From Bacteroidota bacterium (GTDB taxonomy: Bacteria; Bacteroidota; Bacteroidia; Flavobacteriales; Flavobacteriaceae), in the NCBI GenBank assembly GCA_015767395.1, contig JADWMI010000003.1, forward strand, positions 21,093-27,294: a stretch of 6,202 nt of DNA, written 5' to 3'. This document shows positions 1 through 6,202 of this stretch, piece by piece. The notes beneath the pieces are model-generated. The model did no database searches and was not told the origin of the DNA. It saw only the letters and a program-made list of their open reading frames with translations. The translations under genes and the position numbers were made by a program. Every line of letters begins with the position of its first letter. Positions within the stretch are counted from its first letter, which is position 1.

Positions 1-1719
1 ATCTGTAAAACTTTCTTTTTCAGAAATTCTGTAAAAATCACTGGATTGTTTTGAAGCATAAAAAGAGTTTCCATCATTAGAAAAACTGACTTCAATTAAT
101 TTTGGACTATGAATCCAGTTTGAAGGTGAATGGAGATAGCCAAGACCGATTGTTGAGATAGATTGGATTGTTTCTAAATCGATTATGAATTCTAAATCTT
201 TACCGTTCTGTCCTATCCATTGTCCTGTGCTATAATCAGTATAGCCTCTTTTTCCGTCAAGCAGAGTTGTTATATTCTCGTATTTAGGGTGTAATTTTTT
301 TGTAGCAATGATCTTTCCTTTTCGGCCTAAATGAGCAATCTCTTTTTGTTTCTTAGGAACATCTTTTTCAGAACCGTGCTCCCAAGCAATAAAATCAGCA
401 ATCAACTCTTCTACAATTTCAGGATATTTATTTGCTAGGTTATTCATTTCAGATACATCTGTACTTAAATCGGAAAGGAACAATGCATCATTTTCTAAAT
501 CTAATTTACCTTTATGTGAGGTGTCTTTTGGATATCCTATTAATTTCCATTTTCCTTTTCTTACAGCCCATTGGTTGCCATATTTCCAGAACGCACTTGT
601 TCTTGGCGATTTAGTCTCTGGATTTTGAATCATATTGGAAAGATCCATTCCATCAAGATTATCTGGAATATTTTTTAAATTGCAAAATTGTGCCAAAGTA
701 GGCATCCAATCCATATTTACAATAAATTGATCACTCACAATATTACTTGGTAGGTGATTTTTCCAACTAATCATAGTTGGTAATCGCAAACCACCTTCAA
801 AAAGACTGCTTTTCGCTCCTCTATACGGTCCGGAATTTCCACCACCACCAAAAGCACGAACTTCAGTTGAATAGCCATTGTCTGATTGATACACAATAAT
901 AGTGTTTTCACGTATTCCTAAAGTATCGAGTTGATTCATTAGAAACCCAATTCTTTCATCAATGGTTGAAATAAATGCCCCATAATCGCCTCTTGGTTTT
1001 GGAACGTCTTTGTAATAATCTCTCCATTTTTGAGTGGGTTGATATGGATAGTGAGGCATGTTAATAGCGTAGTACATAAAAAATGGTTGGTCTTTTTGTT
1101 CTTCAACAAATTTCAATGCCTTGTTTGAAGCTAAATCAGGAAAATACTGTCCATCATAAAACACTTCTTTCCCATTTTCGTATAAATCATGAATGTTTGG
1201 CCCTTCCCAATAAAAATAATGTGAATAATTATCAATACAACCACGTAAATGTCCAAAAGAATAATCGAACCCTTGTGCATTAGGACTGCTATCTTCGCTC
1301 ATACCTAAATGCCATTTTCCAATATGACCTGTGTTATAACCATTTTCTTTAAAAAGTTTGGCCATTGTGGTTTGTCCTTTAGGTAGTCCATGTGAGCCTG
1401 GAGAAGCAGAAGTGTTTCCTGAAACACCTGCATTTTGTGGATACTTTCCTGTGAGCAATGCAGCTCTTGATGGTGCACATACTGGTGCCGCTACATAAGC
1501 CTGTGTAAATCGAGTTCCACTTTTTGCAAGTTGATCTAAATTTGGTGAGTAAATATCTTTTGCACCATAACAACCTAAATCAATTGCACCCTGATCATCG
1601 GTGTAAATAACAATTACATTTGGATTTGTATTGGATTGAGCATTAAATTGAAAGGAGGTAAATAGAATACTTATTATAAAAACTCCTTTAGGAGTTAAAA
1701 AACTAATTTTAGACTTCAT
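1..1719 (-). CDS. Secreted S1-family (Cys-type) sulfatase with C-terminal F5/8C-like domain, 3' end cut by window
   Basis: This gene hydrolyses sulfate esters, probably on a glycan, in the periplasm or outside the cell. It reads as 573 codons without a stop from the ATG at 1719 to the window edge, so the C-terminus is missing. Residues 1-27 form a signal peptide ending FNA|QS. The sulfatase domain spans about 30-450. Seen directly: metal-binding D41-D42 (IYTDDQG), the formylglycine signature C81-APSR with R85, GKWHLG at 134-139, MPHYP with H223, SDNG at 279-282, and K303 before FEGGLR. These are the expected S1 catalytic and calcium ligands, so the enzyme should be active once C81 is matured to formylglycine by an enzyme encoded elsewhere. 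From about residue 485 the sequence (LLDGKRGYTDYSTGQWIG, then DLEFIIDL) resembles the F5/8 type C domain found at the end of many Bacteroidota sulfatases and GH20 enzymes, likely glycan-binding. The gene is transcribed away from the other genes. Its substrate and S1 subfamily cannot be assigned by eye. Confidence 0.93.
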   Translation of the reverse strand, partial: MKSKISFLTPKGVFIISILFTSFQFNAQSNTNPNVIVIYTDDQGAIDLGCYGAKDIYSPNLDQLAKSGTRFTQAYVAAPVCAPSRAALLTGKYPQNAGVSGNTSASPGSHGLPKGQTTMAKLFKENGYNTGHIGKWHLGMSEDSSPNAQGFDYSFGHLRGCIDNYSHYFYWEGPNIHDLYENGKEVFYDGQYFPDLASNKALKFVEEQKDQPFFMYYAINMPHYPYQPTQKWRDYYKDVPKPRGDYGAFISTIDERIGFLMNQLDTLGIRENTIIVYQSDNGYSTEVRAFGGGGNSGPYRGAKSSLFEGGLRLPTMISWKNHLPSNIVSDQFIVNMDWMPTLAQFCNLKNIPDNLDGMDLSNMIQNPETKSPRTSAFWKYGNQWAVRKGKWKLIGYPKDTSHKGKLDLENDALFLSDLSTDVSEMNNLANKYPEIVEELIADFIAWEHGSEKDVPKKQKEIAHLGRKGKIIATKKLHPKYENITTLLDGKRGYTDYSTGQWIGQNGKDLEFIIDLETIQSISTIGLGYLHSPSNWIHSPKLIEVSFSNDGNSFYASKQSSDFYRISEKESFTD

Positions 1720-2093
1720 TTTTAAAATACTTTAATTTATACACAGCAATAGACCGTACTTATTGTCCAAAACTAATGTAAATATAGAAAAAGGTGTAGT
1801 GCTATTCGGTCAATACATGGGTTGAAACAAGCAATCTTGCATTCCTGAAATTTGCGTTTTAATATTTTGAAAGATTAATTTTCCTTTAAAATTAGGTGCT
1901 TGAAATGTTTTTTTAAAAAACACAGATTATTTTATGAATCTCTTTTAAGGTGATTGATAAAATCGCCATTATAAACCATAAAAGATATTCTTACTTTTAC
2001 ATTTATTCTTGTTTTTAAATGTTACTAATTTATTTCAATATTAAGCTACATTTTTATGTGTCAAATTACAGCTACCCAAAACCAATATAAGAG
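1720..2093. other. Divergent intergenic/promoter region, no gene seen
   Basis: This stretch separates the minus-strand sulfatase from the plus-strand gene cluster, so it should carry promoters for both directions. It is very AT-rich and every frame is closed by frequent stops. On the minus strand there is one exact match to the Bacteroidota -7 element (listed separately). On the plus strand only near matches are visible: TACTTTTA at 1992-1999 and TACATTTT at 2047-2054, neither with a TTG box at the usual distance. A less AT-rich patch at about 1800-1860 contains small overlapping inverted repeats (CAAG..CTTG and GCAA..TTGC, 1828-1840) that could be an operator. No convincing terminator or riboswitch was seen. 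Confidence 0.6.
1768..1775 (-). promoter_or_regulatory. Candidate Bacteroidota -7 promoter element for the minus-strand sulfatase
   Basis: On the minus strand these bases read TAGTTTTG, an exact fit to the Bacteroidota -7 consensus TAnnTTTG. They lie about 48 bases upstream of the sulfatase start, giving a leader of roughly 40 bases. The usual TTTG-like -33 box is not visible about 19-21 bases further upstream; the nearest TTG is about 35 bases away. An 8-base match with four free or common positions can arise by chance in DNA this AT-rich, so this is only a candidate. Confidence 0.3.
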
Positions 2094-2284
2094 ATGAAAC
2101 ATATAATTATTGTTACATTATGTTTAACCTGTAGTCTCGTTTTTTCACAGAAAAAAAAGAAGCATATGCCAAAGTTGTTGCTGATTTTCAGAAGAAATTA
2201 AAAAAGAAACTAACCGAAGTTAGAACAAATGATTTGGGCAAAACATATACCGTTAATAATAAACCAAAAACATCAATAGATTAA
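2094..2284 (+). pseudogene. Small secreted-protein gene broken at an A8G run; possible sulfatase relic or frameshifted gene
   Basis: The ATG at 2094 starts a good signal peptide (MKHIIIVTLCLTCSLVFSQ, residues 1-19). In that frame it then runs through KKKKHMPK to a stop at 2199-2201, giving 35 residues. Immediately after the signal peptide lies A8G (2151-2159). Moving to the -1 frame at that point opens 41 more codons (EAYAKVVADFQKKL, then lysine-rich and polar residues) to a TAA at 2282-2284, only 10 bases before the next gene; the joined product would be 63 residues. The tail from EAYAKVVADF resembles the last helix of many S1 sulfatases (typically yakvvadlkkrL). My preferred reading is therefore a deleted sulfatase that kept its signal peptide and C-terminus. 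Alternatives are a single-base homopolymer error, or a real small gene using -1 slippage at A-AAA-AAG. The signal peptide and tail are seen; the origin is inferred. Confidence 0.5.
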
Positions 2285-2294
2285 AATTTAATTA

Positions 2295-3818
2295 ATGAGA
2301 AAACTTGTATTATTTCTTAGTATTGTAACGTTTTGCCTTAATGCTCATTCACAAAAAAGTGGTGAAAGACCAAATATCATTTACATTTTAGCAGATGATT
2401 TGGGCTATGGCGAATTGGGTGTTTACGGTCAAAAATTAATTGAAACGCCTAATATTGATGCTTTGGCTAAAAAAGGGATGCTTTTCACCCAACATTATAC
2501 TGGGGCGCCAGTATGTGCACCAGCGCGTTCGGTGTTATTAACAGGACAGCATTCAGGACATACGCATATTAGAGGGAATGATGAATGGGCTGAGAGAGGT
2601 GATATAAAGAATATGAAAGCAGTGCTTGAAGACCCAGGCTTAGAAGGTCAGCGACCTTTATTAGATAGTGTCGTTACTGTTGCCGAAATACTAAAAACAA
2701 AAGGATACAGAACAGGTGTTTTTGGGAAATGGGGTTTAGGAGCACCAAATACTGAAGGGGTTGCAAACAATCAAGGTTTCGATTATTTTTATGGTTATAA
2801 TTGTCAGCGGCAAGCGCATTCTTATTATCCATTATTTCTCTGGAAAAATGAGGAAAGAGTTATGTTGAATAACAAATATGTTCCTTTTCATGGTAATTTA
2901 AAAAAAGGAGCAGATATAAATGATCCTGATAGTTACAGCGATTTTACGCTGAATGATTATTCAGCTAAATTAATTCATGATGAAGTGCTCCAATTTATTG
3001 GTCGCAATAAAAAGAAACCGTTCTTTTTGTATTACGCTTCACCAATTCCTCATGTGCCATTGCAGGCTCCAGAAAAATGGGTGAAATATTATCAAAACAA
3101 ATTTGGAAAAGAAAAACCTTATACGGGACATAGTTATTTTCCACATAGAACGCCTTTGGCAGCGTATGCTGCAATGATTTCCTATTTAGATGAGCAGGTA
3201 GGTGAGGTGGTTACTAAATTAAAGGAAGAAGGGATTTATAAAAACACATTGATAATTTTCACGAGTGATAACGGCCCTACTTTTAATGGAGGAACCAATA
3301 CACCGCATTTTGAAAGTGCGAAGCCTTTTAAATCTGAGCGGGGATGGGGTAAAGGGTATTTACATGAAGGAGGCATACGCGTTCCTATGATTGCAAGCTG
3401 GGAAGGGAAAATTCAACCAGGGTCAAAATCAGATCACATTTCTTCATTTTATGATGTGATGGCAACATTAGGAGATGTTTCTGGCGCTAAAACTCCAGAT
3501 AATGATGGGATAAGTTTTTTACCTACTTTACTTAATAAAAAGCAAAAAACACATGAGTTTTTATATTGGGAATTTCCTCAATCAGGGTATGGTGGTCAGC
3601 AAGCGGTTAGAATGGGTGATTGGAAAGGAATTCGTAAAAATATTTTTAAAGGAAACATGAAGCTCGAATTGTATAATTTAAAAAAGGATATTCAAGAGCA
3701 AAATGATGTTGCAGATCAGCATCCGGAAATTATTGAGAAAATTGAAAAAATTATGAAAGATGAACATACCCCAGCAACTTTAGATAAATTTAAAATAAAG
3801 GAATTAGGAGATGAATAA
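2295..3818 (+). CDS. Secreted S1-family (Cys-type) sulfatase, complete
   Basis: A 507-residue arylsulfatase-like enzyme that removes sulfate from a glycan or related ester outside the cytoplasm. Residues 1-19 are a signal peptide (NAHS|Q); the rest is one alkaline-phosphatase-fold sulfatase domain of normal family length. Visible active-site elements are D34-D35 (ILADDLGYGE), C74-APAR with R78 (C74 becomes formylglycine), GKWGLG at 144-149, H253 in IPHVPLQ, D325-N326 in TSDNGP, and K353 before YLHEGG. The motif usually read as GKWHLG has Gly147 in place of His, a variant I associate with GALNS/arylsulfatase A-like bacterial subgroups. This and the long segment at 85-125 set it apart from the minus-strand sulfatase and suggest a different sulfate position or sugar. 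The exact S1 subfamily is not assignable by eye. No Shine-Dalgarno is seen, but the start is fixed by the signal peptide. Its last 8 bases overlap the PNGase-like gene, indicating co-transcription. No maturase is encoded here. Confidence 0.95.
   Translation: MRKLVLFLSIVTFCLNAHSQKSGERPNIIYILADDLGYGELGVYGQKLIETPNIDALAKKGMLFTQHYTGAPVCAPARSVLLTGQHSGHTHIRGNDEWAERGDIKNMKAVLEDPGLEGQRPLLDSVVTVAEILKTKGYRTGVFGKWGLGAPNTEGVANNQGFDYFYGYNCQRQAHSYYPLFLWKNEERVMLNNKYVPFHGNLKKGADINDPDSYSDFTLNDYSAKLIHDEVLQFIGRNKKKPFFLYYASPIPHVPLQAPEKWVKYYQNKFGKEKPYTGHSYFPHRTPLAAYAAMISYLDEQVGEVVTKLKEEGIYKNTLIIFTSDNGPTFNGGTNTPHFESAKPFKSERGWGKGYLHEGGIRVPMIASWEGKIQPGSKSDHISSFYDVMATLGDVSGAKTPDNDGISFLPTLLNKKQKTHEFLYWEFPQSGYGGQQAVRMGDWKGIRKNIFKGNMKLELYNLKKDIQEQNDVADQHPEIIEKIEKIMKDEHTPATLDKFKIKELGDE
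3807..3818 (+). promoter_or_regulatory. Gene overlap and start choice between sulfatase and PNGase-like gene
   Basis: GGAG at 3807-3810 directly abuts the ATG at 3811, and the preceding stop TAA lies at 3816-3818, so ATGAATAA is shared by both genes. The GGAG is too close to serve the 3811 ATG as a normal Shine-Dalgarno, but it sits 15 bases before the alternative ATG at 3826. Either start leaves the two genes close enough for translational coupling. Bacteroidota rely little on Shine-Dalgarno pairing, so the GGAG may be no more than the end of the sulfatase coding sequence. Confidence 0.4.
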
Positions 3819-5733
3819 TATAAAAATGAATAAAGCTTACGTATTAATTTTTAGTTTTTTACTTACAGTGAAAATAGGGAGTGCTCAACAAAAAGAGCAT
3901 GTTATTTCACATAATGGTGAAACCATTGTAACAAATCCAAAAAAAGGAAGAAATAGTTATAAGCGGTGGACAGTTTTTCCTGAAAAATCAAAGAAAATTA
4001 GAAGTATTATGTTAAATCTAACTTTTGAATGTCCTGATAATATGCGCTGTGCAGATTGGGATTATGTGGATCATATAAAAGCGCGTTCTAAAAAAGATTC
4101 AACAGTTTACGAAATAGCAAGAATGTTGACGCCTTACGGAGGTAGACTTCAAAGTGATTGGCGTTTTAACTGGCGTGTTGATGTGACGGATTTTAGTCAG
4201 GTTTTAAGAGATAGCGTAGAAATAGATTATATACATACAGGCTATGAAGATAATAAAAAAAGAGGCTGGAAGGTAACAGTAGATTTTGAAATTACCTATG
4301 GTAACCCTGTCGCAAATCCCGTTGCAATTCACAAGCTATATGATGGGAACTTTAAATATGGGAATGAAAAAGATCCAATAGAAAACCATTTAGTTCCAAA
4401 AATGATAAAAGCCAATTCAAATACTGAATTTTCTATAATGAAGGTTCATCAAACCGGACATGGTATGGATGCCAATGGATGTGGTGAATTTTGTAGTAAA
4501 TACAGAGATATTTTGTTTAATAATAAAATTGTAGATCACAAGGATCTTTGGAAAGAGTGTGGAGATAATCCGTTATTCCCTCAGGCAGGAACCTGGATTT
4601 TTGATAGAGCCAATTGGTGTCCAGGTTATCTAGTGCAGCCAGACGAAGTGATGTTGAATACTACAGCAGGTGAAGATTTTTCGGTAGATATCAACATGGA
4701 ACCTTACCAAACAGAAAAACCTACAGCAAGAGAACTATTAACTGCATATTTAATAGAATATGGAAAGATTAATGCCGCAAACGATGTTACGTTGATTGAT
4801 ATTATCAATCCGTCAACGAGTTTAGAGCATAGCAGAAAAAATCCCACTGGAGGCTTGCCAGTTATTAAAGTGAAAAACAATGGGGAAAAACCATTGAAAA
4901 AGATGAATATTAAGTATTTTATTGAAGGAGAAGCGGTTCAGAATTTCAAATGGATGGGTAGTATTCTTTTTGGTGAAACAGCATTAATAGTGCTTCCTAA
5001 TGAAGTGTTTTCAAAGAAAGAATCAGCTAAATTTCATGTTGTATTATCGAAACCTAACGGTGGGAAAGATGGTTTTATATCAGATAATACACTGGAATCA
5101 ATATATAAAAGACCAGCGATTTTACCTGAAACGGTCATCGTTTATTATAAAACCAATAATAAGCCGACGGACAATAGGTATGTTATTCAGGATAGTTTTG
5201 GAAAAGTAATTTTTGAAAAGGATAGTTTAAAAACCAAGCCGAATACTATTTATTTAGATACGATAAAATTAAAAAAAGGAAATTACAATTTTTCGTTTGA
5301 AGATAGAACAGGTAATGGCTTAGAGTTTTGGTATAGTGCTGAAGATGGAAGAGGCGAAATTAAATTATTAGACTCATTGGGAAAAGCAATAAAACAATTT
5401 GATTCTGATTTTGGGAGTGGTGTCAATTTTAATTTTTCAGTTCAACCTGATATGGATTATGAGCTAGACGATACCCCATCAATTGCTATTTTTCCATCCA
5501 GAACCAAAGGACCTATTAGTTTAGATTATTTTTCAAACAATTCAAGTAAAGTAAAGGTGCTAATTGTTGAGCAGGAAAATGAAGAAAATGTTTTAGAAGA
5601 ACATACCTATCTTAATTTTAGTAAAGGAACACACACCTATGATTTATCTTATTTACCTAAAATGAGATGCTATATAAAGGTTTTTATAAATGATAAAGAG
5701 GTGTTTAAAAATAGAGTTCGATTAAAGGAATAG
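3811..5733 (+). CDS. Secreted PNGase F-like peptide-N-glycosidase with beta-rich C-terminal extension and T9SS-like sorting domain
   Basis: Probably cleaves the glycan-asparagine amide bond of N-glycoproteins at the cell surface or outside the cell. Residues 1-25 are a signal peptide (GSA|QQ). Residues about 35-300 match the two PNGase F beta-sandwich domains: ECPDNMRC then ADWD, with D84 equivalent to PNGase F D60; YEIARMLTPY; the GHG motif; GCGEFC with E226 equivalent to E206; and FDRANWCPG with R266 equivalent to R248. The six disulfide cysteines of PNGase F appear conserved (C74/C80, C224/C228, C250/C270). The third active-site acid, E118, aligns with T143, so activity or specificity may differ. 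PNGase F is about 314 residues; this protein is 640. The extra part has a beta-rich segment (about 330-445), a second with GNYNFSFEDRTGNG (490-503), and a tail from 556 (IAIFPSRTKGPISLDYF) resembling a type A T9SS sorting domain. The start at 3811 overlaps the sulfatase stop; the in-frame ATG at 3826 (Met6) gives an equally good signal peptide and cannot be excluded. Confidence 0.88.
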   Translation: MNNIKMNKAYVLIFSFLLTVKIGSAQQKEHVISHNGETIVTNPKKGRNSYKRWTVFPEKSKKIRSIMLNLTFECPDNMRCADWDYVDHIKARSKKDSTVYEIARMLTPYGGRLQSDWRFNWRVDVTDFSQVLRDSVEIDYIHTGYEDNKKRGWKVTVDFEITYGNPVANPVAIHKLYDGNFKYGNEKDPIENHLVPKMIKANSNTEFSIMKVHQTGHGMDANGCGEFCSKYRDILFNNKIVDHKDLWKECGDNPLFPQAGTWIFDRANWCPGYLVQPDEVMLNTTAGEDFSVDINMEPYQTEKPTARELLTAYLIEYGKINAANDVTLIDIINPSTSLEHSRKNPTGGLPVIKVKNNGEKPLKKMNIKYFIEGEAVQNFKWMGSILFGETALIVLPNEVFSKKESAKFHVVLSKPNGGKDGFISDNTLESIYKRPAILPETVIVYYKTNNKPTDNRYVIQDSFGKVIFEKDSLKTKPNTIYLDTIKLKKGNYNFSFEDRTGNGLEFWYSAEDGRGEIKLLDSLGKAIKQFDSDFGSGVNFNFSVQPDMDYELDDTPSIAIFPSRTKGPISLDYFSNNSSKVKVLIVEQENEENVLEEHTYLNFSKGTHTYDLSYLPKMRCYIKVFINDKEVFKNRVRLKE

Positions 5734-5740
5734 TGAATAT

Positions 5741-5911
5741 ATGTTTGAAAAAATAATCTTATTAATTAGAGTAAAGGTTTTCTTGTTTTTACTACATTTT
5801 CATGTGTTACGAACAATAAAGAAAAACAACCAAAAATTATTCTTGGGATTAATTAAAATAAATGGTGCGTTTCCAGCTCCTTTATCTGACTTAGCTAATG
5901 ATATCTCATAA
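5741..5911 (+). pseudogene. Possible remnant of a lipoprotein gene start, frameshifted
   Basis: Seven bases after the PNGase-like stop, an ATG at 5741 opens 56 codons to TAA at 5909-5911. The first residues (MFEKIILLIRVKVFL) look like the start of a signal peptide, but continuing in that frame gives no plausible cleavage site. Switching frame near the T-run at 5786-5790 gives VFTTFSCVTNNKEKQPKIIL (within 5770-5853). This reads like a lipoprotein signal with Cys at 5803-5805 followed by a polar linker and a KQPKIIL strand, as in lipoprotein sulfatases that continue KQPNIIL. That frame closes at 5854-5856, and the original frame resumes with NGAFPAPLSDLANDIS. Two frame changes in about 110 bases point to decay. 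The pattern is short and read by eye; it may be chance in AT-rich DNA. It could also be an unrelated 56-residue gene. Confidence 0.28.
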
Positions 5912-6202
5912 ACAAATAATCACGCTAAAAAAACACTCAGAAATTGTATTAAAACTTCCGAATCAAATAAAATAATTTGGAGATAACTTTTAGAAATTTG
6001 AAATTATTATTCAGGTTGATTCAAGGAATTGGCGTAATTGAACGATATCCCCAATATCATGAATGATACCACCCTGTTACTTATTATTAAAATGATAAAA
6101 TTTGTTTTTTAATAAATGAGAGTTGAAAAAGTGTAACTAGTTCAATATAAAATATAACACAAATTTTACAATCTAACTTGACAAAAGACTTATGTAATTT
6201 AA
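5912..6202. other. AT-rich non-coding stretch
   Basis: Stops occur every 10 to 35 codons in all the frames I read. The longest open stretches are about 30 codons (for example 5978-6075, plus strand) and resemble no family I know. No strong GC-rich hairpin followed by a T-run was found, so a terminator for the plus-strand cluster is not evident. The tract may continue the decay suspected at 5741-5911, or it may be the leader of a gene beyond the window. Confidence 0.5.

Noticed and set aside
432..614. 60-codon plus-strand open frame
   Set aside because: It lies antisense within the sulfatase 1 coding region, which has clear catalytic motifs; the encoded peptide has no recognisable pattern.
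1083..1283. 66-codon plus-strand open frame
   Set aside because: Antisense shadow of sulfatase 1 with no start context or domain.
1379..1573. 64-codon minus-strand open frame
   Set aside because: Overlaps the sulfatase 1 signature region (CAPSR) on the same strand in another frame; it is a shadow.
1986..2054. Plus-strand promoters TACTTTTA (1992-1999) and TACATTTT (2047-2054)
   Set aside because: Each misses the final G of the -7 consensus and neither has a -33 box at the proper spacing.
2162..2169. GCATATGC palindrome after the slippery run
   Set aside because: An 8-base self-complementary word with no loop cannot form a stimulatory hairpin and is common in such DNA.
5000..5209. 69-codon plus-strand open frame
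   Set aside because: Out-of-frame shadow inside the PNGase-like gene.
5770..5793. Possible terminator hairpin AGTAAA...TTTACT after the PNGase-like gene
   Set aside because: The stem is 6 AT-rich pairs with a 12-base loop and no clear following T-run, too weak to call.
6012..6080. Minus-strand frame reading GGIIHDIGDIVQLRQFLEST, faintly like part of a transposase
   Set aside because: Only about 21 codons between stops, with no second motif or inverted repeats nearby; indistinguishable from chance.

Overview
The window looks like part of a polysaccharide- or glycoprotein-utilisation locus from a Bacteroidota bacterium, probably a marine or other free-living flavobacterium. The grounds are: AT-rich DNA with A-rich rather than Shine-Dalgarno leaders; three secreted hydrolases with flavobacterial-type signal peptides ending in AQ or SQ; a C-terminal segment resembling a type IX secretion (T9SS) sorting domain; and two Cys-type S1 sulfatases beside a PNGase F-like protein. 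No rRNA, tRNA, CRISPR array, insertion sequence or phage gene was seen.

Layout: positions 1-1719 (minus strand) hold a secreted S1 sulfatase. It runs off the left edge of the window and enters a C-terminal F5/8 type C (discoidin-like) domain. Positions 1720-2093 are a divergent intergenic/promoter region without a convincing gene. Positions 2094-2284 (plus) hold a small broken gene: an intact signal peptide, then a frame break exactly at an A8G run, then a lysine-rich tail resembling a sulfatase C-terminus. Positions 2295-3818 (plus) encode a complete second S1 sulfatase. It overlaps by 8 bases the gene at 3811-5733, a 640-residue PNGase F-like protein with extra beta-rich domains. Positions 5741-5911 carry what may be the start of a decayed lipoprotein gene. 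The remainder to 6202 is AT-rich DNA with stops in every frame.

How they may work together (inference): both sulfatases would desulfate glycans outside the cytoplasm, and the PNGase F-like protein would cleave the Asn-glycan bond of glycoproteins. The tight coupling of sulfatase 2 and the PNGase-like gene suggests a shared substrate, such as sulfated N-glycans on algal or animal glycoproteins. No SusC/SusD pair, glycoside hydrolase, regulator or sulfatase-maturing enzyme lies in the window, so the substrate cannot be fixed from here.

The most notable points are the sulfatase/PNGase pairing, the apparent loss of one PNGase F active-site acid (E118) with D60 and E206 retained, and the small broken gene whose break falls on a canonical A-AAA-AAG slippery sequence.
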